Below are positions 58,961 through 64,000 of a DNA stretch of 64,000 nucleotides, piece after piece. Numbering within the stretch: the first letter of the stretch is position 1; every line of letters starts with the position of its first letter. The translations under genes and the position numbers were made by a program. This stretch comes from Mobilicoccus pelagius NBRC 104925 (GTDB lineage Bacteria; Actinomycetota; Actinomycetes; Actinomycetales; Dermatophilaceae): assembly GCF_000247995.1 (NCBI RefSeq), contig NZ_BAFE01000043.1, positions 1-64,000 on the forward strand, given 5' to 3'. The notes under the pieces are model-generated. The model was not told where the DNA came from. It saw only the letters and a list, made by a program, of their open reading frames with translations, and searched no databases.

Positions 58961-61900
58961 GTGACCACCGCCCTGTACCGCCGTTACCGCCCGCAGGACT
59001 TCTCCGAGGTCATCGGGCAGGAGCACGTCACCGAGCCGCTCATGCAGGCGCTGCGCAGCGGCCGCGTCGGTCATGCCTACCTGTTCAGCGGCCCGCGCGG
59101 GTGCGGCAAGACGACGTCGGCCCGCATCCTCGCCCGCTGCCTCAACTGCGAGCAGGGCCCCACGCCCACCCCGTGCGGGGAGTGCGACTCGTGCCGCGCC
59201 CTCGCCACCGGCGGGCCCGGCAGCGTCGACGTCATCGAGATCGACGCGGCCTCCCACGGCGGTGTCGACGACGCCCGTGACCTGCGGGAGAAGGCCGCCT
59301 ACGGCCCGGCCCAGTCGCGGTTCAAGGTGTACATCATCGACGAGGCGCACATGGTCACGCCGCAGGGCTTCAACGCCCTGCTCAAGATCGTCGAGGAGCC
59401 GCCGGAGCACGTGAAGTTCGTGTTCGCCACGACGGAGCCCGAGAAGGTCATCGGCACGATCCGCTCCCGCACGCACCACTACCCGTTCCGGCTCGTGCCC
59501 CCGGCCCGGCTCCAGGAGTACCTCGAGGAGCTCTGCGCGCGTGAGGGTGTCGCGGTCGAGCCCGGGGTGCTGTCGTTCGTCGTCCGCGCCGGCGGCGGAT
59601 CGGTCCGCGACTCCCTCTCCGTCCTCGACCAGCTCATGGCCGGTTCCGGGGAGGCCGGGCTCACCTACGGGGGCGCCGCGGCCCTCCTCGGGTTCACCGA
59701 GGGGGAGCTCCTCGACGCCACCGTCGACGCCATCGCCGCCGGCGACGGGGCCGGAGTGTTCCGCCAGATCGACCGCGTCATCGAGACGGGTCAGGACCCG
59801 CGCCGCTTCGTCGAGGACCTCCTCGAACGGTTCCGCGACCTCATCGTCCTCGCCGCCGTGAGCCAGGCCACCGACGCCGACCCCCAGACCTCTGCCGTGC
59901 TCCGCGGCCTGCCACAGGATCAGATCACCCGCATGCGTCAGCAGGCCGGGGCGTTCGGGCCGGGGCAGCTCTCCTATGCCGCCGACGTCGTCAACGCCGG
60001 ACTCACCGAGATGACCGGCGCCACCTCGCCGCGTCTCCAGCTCGAACTCCTCTGCGCGCGACTGCTCCTCCCCACCGGGGCCGGGGAGCACGGCTACGCC
60101 GCCCGCCTCGACCGTCTCGAGCGCCGCCTCGACGTCGGCAGCGGTATCGCCGCCCCGATCCCGCCGCAGGGCCCGCCCCCCGCGGTGCCCGTCGCCGAGA
60201 CCGTCTCCGGCGAGGCCTCCGCCCGGGCCCGCCCCGTCGCCCCGGCCGACCGCGGCGACGCCACGTCCGACCGTCCCGCCCGCCACGGCGAGGCCGAGGA
60301 CGAGGTCCGCCGCGGCAGCGGTGCTCCCGCCGGATGGCGTGACCAGCGCGGACGTGGACGCCCCCAGGGCGGTGCCCCGTCGGCGACGCCCGCAGAGCGC
60401 CCCGATGAGGAGGGCCGCTCCCAGGCCACCGCTCCCGAGACGCCCCGCGGTGTCGCCGAGGGCGGTCCCACCGACGGACGCGGCGCCGGGGAGGGCACGG
60501 CGCCGACCGCCCACCCGGCGGGTCCCGACCGGATCGACACCGCCCCCGGCACCGACCACGGGGCCGCGCCGGCGGATCGACGGCCGGAACGGCCGGAGCC
60601 CGATGCCGGGCACACCCCCGGCGAGGCGGGCGCGGCCGGACGTCCGGCCGACCACGGCGCCGACGATCGGGCCACCCCCGGCCGGGCCTCCGAGCCCGCT
60701 CCCGCCGGACGGGCCGACTCCGGGCGTCTCGAGGGCGGACGTGCTCGCCCCGGGCAGCCGACGGCCGGTGCCGCCGCCCAGAGCAAGGAGAGCCGCCCCG
60801 CCGGCCCTCGCGGCGCGGTCGACACCGACATGATCCGACGCAACTGGCCCGACGTGCTCCAGCGCATCTTCGGCATCCGCCGCGTCACGTGGACGTTCCT
60901 CTCCGAACACGCGCAGGTGCTCGACTACGACGGCAGCCGTCTCCTCCTCGGCCTCTCGACGCCGGGCCTCGCGACGACCTTCCGCAACGGCCCGCACTCC
61001 GAGGTCGTGCGCCAGGCGCTCAGCGAGGCCCTCGGCATCGACACGCGTGTCGAGGGCATCCCCGCGAGCGACGGGCCCTCCGTCCTCGCCCGCGGCCGAG
61101 GTGCCGCCCCGGGCCCCGCGGGTGGGGGAGTCCGCCCCGCCCCCGACGACCGGGCCGCACGCGGTCGTCCCCGCGGCGGCGTCGCGGACGCCGCCCCTCG
61201 GCCCGACCACGGCGCCACCTCCGGGGCCACCGACCGCCACCCCACCGACCGCCACCAGGGACGCCGCCCACGCGGCGACGGCGACGGCGACGACTCCGAC
61301 CGACCCGACCGAGCCGGTCGAGGGGGGCGCCCCGGTCGTCCCGCCGCCCCGGCGTGGGACGACGACCGTCCTCCGCCCGGCGACGACGACGCGCCTCCGC
61401 CGGAGGAGTCCTACCCGCCCGACCCCGTCGTGGAGGGTCTGCCGCACCACGAGGCCGGTCACGGCGTCGGGCGCGGCCAGGTCGGCGGTCGGCCCCCGTT
61501 CGCCGGAGGCCGGGGCGGTGCCGGACACGAGGCCGTCCGCCCCGGTGGTGGTGCGGTCGAGGCAACCGGTGACGAGCCCGCCGACCGTCCCGCCCCCGGC
61601 GGGCGCCCCGAGGTCGGACGCGACGAGCACCGGCCCGACGATCACGGGTCCGACGAGCACGCACACGGCGACCACCGGCACGTCCACCCCGGCGCCGCCC
61701 AGGCGCGTGAGGCCCTCCGGGCGGCGCGGGGACGCCACGGCCATCGCGCCGACGCCCCCGGCGCCGCACCGTCCGACCCCCGAAGGGTCGACGACGACAT
61801 CAGCGTCGACGACGAGGACATCGCCGACGCCTCGGCCGTCGGGCAGCCCGTCATCGCCGCCGTCCTCGGCGGGATCGTCATCGCCGAGGAGGAGGGCTGA
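58961..61900 (+). CDS. dnaX: DNA polymerase III gamma/tau subunit with very long low-complexity region
   Basis: The 979-residue DnaX is the clamp-loader ATPase. Walker A GPRGCGKT is at residues 44-51, the zinc cysteines are C63, C72, C75 and C78, and the Walker B region is YIIDEAHM. The AAA+ and collar domains end near 385. Residues 390-625 are a Gly/Pro/Ala/Arg/Asp-rich spacer, 626-705 a folded domain (NWPDVLQRIFGIRRVTWTFL), and 705-979 a second low-complexity tail with a His-rich patch (HGSDEHAHGDHRHVHPG) before a conserved-looking acidic end. It is hundreds of residues longer than usual. The GTG follows a -10 hexamer, so it is probably leaderless. Confidence 0.93.
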   Translation: MTTALYRRYRPQDFSEVIGQEHVTEPLMQALRSGRVGHAYLFSGPRGCGKTTSARILARCLNCEQGPTPTPCGECDSCRALATGGPGSVDVIEIDAASHGGVDDARDLREKAAYGPAQSRFKVYIIDEAHMVTPQGFNALLKIVEEPPEHVKFVFATTEPEKVIGTIRSRTHHYPFRLVPPARLQEYLEELCAREGVAVEPGVLSFVVRAGGGSVRDSLSVLDQLMAGSGEAGLTYGGAAALLGFTEGELLDATVDAIAAGDGAGVFRQIDRVIETGQDPRRFVEDLLERFRDLIVLAAVSQATDADPQTSAVLRGLPQDQITRMRQQAGAFGPGQLSYAADVVNAGLTEMTGATSPRLQLELLCARLLLPTGAGEHGYAARLDRLERRLDVGSGIAAPIPPQGPPPAVPVAETVSGEASARARPVAPADRGDATSDRPARHGEAEDEVRRGSGAPAGWRDQRGRGRPQGGAPSATPAERPDEEGRSQATAPETPRGVAEGGPTDGRGAGEGTAPTAHPAGPDRIDTAPGTDHGAAPADRRPERPEPDAGHTPGEAGAAGRPADHGADDRATPGRASEPAPAGRADSGRLEGGRARPGQPTAGAAAQSKESRPAGPRGAVDTDMIRRNWPDVLQRIFGIRRVTWTFLSEHAQVLDYDGSRLLLGLSTPGLATTFRNGPHSEVVRQALSEALGIDTRVEGIPASDGPSVLARGRGAAPGPAGGGVRPAPDDRAARGRPRGGVADAAPRPDHGATSGATDRHPTDRHQGRRPRGDGDGDDSDRPDRAGRGGRPGRPAAPAWDDDRPPPGDDDAPPPEESYPPDPVVEGLPHHEAGHGVGRGQVGGRPPFAGGRGGAGHEAVRPGGGAVEATGDEPADRPAPGGRPEVGRDEHRPDDHGSDEHAHGDHRHVHPGAAQAREALRAARGRHGHRADAPGAAPSDPRRVDDDISVDDEDIADASAVGQPVIAAVLGGIVIAEEEG

Positions 61901-62114
61901 CGGAACCGGCCCCCGGGCCGCCCGTCGTCTCCCCTCGGACCCTCCCCTCGCGCCTGCCCGTCCACCCCCTCGTGGCCGGGCGGGCGCTGTGCTCGGTGGT
62001 GCGGCGACCTCGTCGGCCTCGGCCGGTCACGCCGTCCACCGCCTCGCAGTCGGACCGACGACCGGGACGAGCGACGTAGAGTGAGCGGCGTCTTCGTCGT
62101 CGAAGGGGAGCGCC

Positions 62115-62786
62115 GTGTACTACCGACTCGCCCGCATGGTCTTCACGCCCGTCCTGCGCGCCGCGCTCCGTCCCGACGTGCAGGGGGTGGAGAACATCCC
62201 CGCCGACGGACCGGTCGTCATCGCGAGCAACCACATCTCGTTCTTCGACAGCATCGTCATCCCCGCCGCCTCCCCGCGGCAGATCTCCTACCTCGCCAAG
62301 GCCGAGTACTTCACCGGCCGGGGCGTGCGGGGGACGATCGACCGGTTCTTCTTCGACGGCATCGCCGGGGCGATCCCCGTCGACCGTGACGACACCCGCG
62401 CCGCCCAGCGATCCCTCGAGCTCGCCCTCGAGGTGCTGCAACGCGGCGGTGCGTTCGGCATCTACCCCGAGGGCACCCGCTCCCGCGACCTCCGGCTCTA
62501 CCGCGGGCACACCGGCATCGGGCACCTCGTCCTCGAGTCCGGCGCACCCGTCGTCCCCGTCGGGGTGCGCGGCACCGAACGCATCCAGCCCCCCGGCTCC
62601 CGGTTCGTCCGCCCCGCCAAGGTGTCGGTGACGTTCGGTCGCCTCCTCGACTTCACCGGCCGCATCGAGGGCATGCCCAAGGGGAAGGCCCGCCGGTTCG
62701 TCGCCGACGAGGTCATGGACGCCATCGCCGCGCTCACCGGGCAGGAACGGGTCGACGAGTACAACGTGCGCCCCACCACGACCTGA
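62115..62786 (+). CDS. PlsC-type 1-acyl-sn-glycerol-3-phosphate acyltransferase
   Basis: The 223-residue enzyme carries the acyltransferase motifs NHISFFD (NHx4D, catalytic His) and YPEGTRSR, plus GAIPVDRDD. It acylates lysophosphatidate or a related lipid at the membrane. The GTG at 62115 follows AAGGGGAG. A TAGAGT hexamer lies near 62077. Confidence 0.9.
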   Translation: MYYRLARMVFTPVLRAALRPDVQGVENIPADGPVVIASNHISFFDSIVIPAASPRQISYLAKAEYFTGRGVRGTIDRFFFDGIAGAIPVDRDDTRAAQRSLELALEVLQRGGAFGIYPEGTRSRDLRLYRGHTGIGHLVLESGAPVVPVGVRGTERIQPPGSRFVRPAKVSVTFGRLLDFTGRIEGMPKGKARRFVADEVMDAIAALTGQERVDEYNVRPTTT

Positions 62787-62931
62787 CGTCTGCCGCGGAC
62801 GCCGGAGGCGACGCTCGCCGAGACCCGCCTCCCGCCACCTCCCCGCTCGATGCGCCCCGAGGGGTGTCCCGCCGTGGCATCCTCGCGCAAGCGGGTCCCT
62901 CGCAAGAGAAAGGGTTGTCGGGGCGGCGACG

Positions 62932-62944
62932 TACGCTGGGGGAC
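62932..62944 (+). promoter_or_regulatory. -10 hexamer of predicted leaderless recR mRNA
   Basis: TACGCT at 62932-62937 ends 7 nt before the GTG at 62945. Confidence 0.5.
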
Positions 62945-63544
62945 GTGTACGAAGGCGCAGTGCAGGACCTCATCGACGAACTCGGGCGACTCCCCGGGAT
63001 CGGACCCAAGAGCGCGCAGCGCATCGCGTTCCACATCCTCACGGCCGACGAGGAGGACGTGACGCGACTCGCGCTGGCGCTCGAGAAGGTCAAGGCCACG
63101 GTGCGGTTCTGCGAGACGTGCGGCAACGTCGCCGAATCCGCGCAGTGCCGCATCTGCACCGACCCGCGGCGCGACCCCACGGCCATCTGCGTCGTCGAGG
63201 AGCCGAAGGACGTCGTCGCGATCGAGCGCACCCGCGAGTTCCGTGGCCGCTACCACGTGCTCGGCGGGGCGATCAGCCCCATCGAGGGCGTCGGCCCCGA
63301 TGACCTGCGCATCACCGGACTGCTCCCACGCCTCGCCGACGGCGACGTCACCGAGGTCATCATCGCCACCGACCCCAACCTCGAGGGGGAGGCCACGGCC
63401 ACCTATCTCGGACGCATCCTCAAGACCGTGGGGGTGCGTGTCAGTCGTCTCGCGTCCGGTCTGCCGGTCGGGGGCGACCTCGAGTACGCCGACGAGATCA
63501 CCCTCGGCCGCGCGTTCGAAGGAAGAAGAGTCCTCCATGCCTGA
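62945..63544 (+). CDS. recR: Recombination mediator protein RecR
   Basis: The 199-residue RecR works with RecF and RecO to load RecA at gaps. It has the helix-hairpin-helix ([20 protein letters not shown]), the zinc finger C-x2-C..C-x2-C ([12 protein letters not shown]) and the Toprim domain ([27 protein letters not shown]). Length is standard. The GTG start matches the family start. It overlaps the next gene by 8 nt. Confidence 0.96.
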   Translation: MYEGAVQDLIDELGRLPGIGPKSAQRIAFHILTADEEDVTRLALALEKVKATVRFCETCGNVAESAQCRICTDPRRDPTAICVVEEPKDVVAIERTREFRGRYHVLGGAISPIEGVGPDDLRITGLLPRLADGDVTEVIIATDPNLEGEATATYLGRILKTVGVRVSRLASGLPVGGDLEYADEITLGRAFEGRRVLHA

Positions 63545-64000
63545 CACTCCCGCCTCCGACATCGAGCGCCTCGACGCCGACCTCCTCGCCCTCGGCGAGC
63601 AGACGGCCGCGGAGGCGCGCGCGTTCCTCTCCGTCGTCCGCGAGGTCGCCGGCGGGGCCGTGCCCGACTCGGCCGTGCCCGTCCTCAGCCTCGCGCTCAG
63701 TCAGGTCCTCGTCACCGGCACGCGTCTCGGCGTCATCAACGACGTCGTGCCGCAGGACCGGTTCGAGACCGACCTCGGCAGTGACGAGGACGTCGAGTCC
63801 CTCCGGCTCGAGCTCACGGCCCTCTTTCAGGGCATCGACGAGTACGTCGACGTCATCGACCCCCTCACCACCGGGGAGGTCACGAGCTCCCGCGTCTCCG
63901 ACGACCTCGCCGACGTGTGCGCCGCGCTGCTCCACGGGCTGCGGCACCACGCCGACGGGCGGCTCACGGAGGCGCTGTGGTGGTGGCAGTTCAGCTACCT
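63537..64000 (+). CDS. DUF5063 family protein (3' end beyond the window)
   Basis: 154 codons are visible. The protein is acidic and helical with the DUF5063 look ([20 protein letters not shown]-like DVIDPL...[11 protein letters not shown] and a C-terminal LWWWQFSYL). Genes of this type commonly follow recR in actinobacteria. The ATG lies inside the end of recR, so translation is coupled. Function unknown. Confidence 0.8.
   Translation, partial: MPDTPASDIERLDADLLALGEQTAAEARAFLSVVREVAGGAVPDSAVPVLSLALSQVLVTGTRLGVINDVVPQDRFETDLGSDEDVESLRLELTALFQGIDEYVDVIDPLTTGEVTSSRVSDDLADVCAALLHGLRHHADGRLTEALWWWQFSY

Noticed and set aside
58637-61744. A 1035-codon open frame antisense to dnaX
   Set aside because: It mirrors dnaX, has low-complexity Gly/Val/Arg composition, no domain and no start signals; a GC-rich shadow frame.

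Overview
The window comes from a high-GC, motile actinobacterium. Third codon positions are almost all G or C. GTG starts are common, several genes look leaderless, and dnaX, recR and the short SRP RNA lie close together. A motile member of the Micrococcales (Dermatophilaceae-like) is my best guess, but no rRNA or other decisive marker is present.

Layout. 0.3-9.5 kb: a CPBP membrane protease, an inactive-looking exonuclease-fold protein with a zinc knuckle, dimethylarginine dimethylaminohydrolase, two GT1 glycosyltransferases and an ABC-2 drug-type exporter, with an 0.86 kb gene-free stretch of long hairpin repeats. 9.7-15.2 kb: a complete, translationally coupled citrate lyase operon citCDEFXG. 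15.2-22.1 kb: a 62-residue peptide gene, a LytR_C gene broken at a homopolymer, a HerA/DUF853 ATPase, and two secreted repeat proteins. 22.7-34.1 kb: a polysaccharide locus with two GH16 hydrolases, four GT2 transferases, a GT14-like transferase, a flippase and a large membrane protein. 34.3-40 kb: two tiny unlisted genes, a pair of DUF4190/DUF4352-type paralogs, pepT and a secreted alpha-amylase.

40-55.3 kb is a flagellar filament island: two flagellins, fliD, fliS, a small chaperone-like gene, flgK and flgL. Between the flagellins lie seven modification-type genes and one gene of unknown function. Four of them, an operon of a CDP-glycerol-type phosphotransferase, a methyltransferase, a HAD phosphatase and a nucleotidyltransferase, match in composition the Clostridioides difficile Type A flagellin-modification cassette (phospho-N-methylthreonine on GlcNAc). 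Three GT2 enzymes with helical-repeat tails are the likely first-sugar transferases. Most transcription units here carry a sigma-28-like promoter (CTCA-like, 14-15 bp, GCCGAT[AG][AG]G). The same element precedes four genes outside the island (starts at 15871, 20352, 36133, 55575), suggesting a wider motility regulon.

55.3-64 kb: a secreted heparinase II/III-like lyase, SRP RNA, a gluconokinase relic beside its GntR-type regulator, dnaX with a very long low-complexity extension, a PlsC-type acyltransferase, recR, and a DUF5063 gene running off the right edge. No tRNA, rRNA, CRISPR array, insertion sequence or phage gene was recognised.
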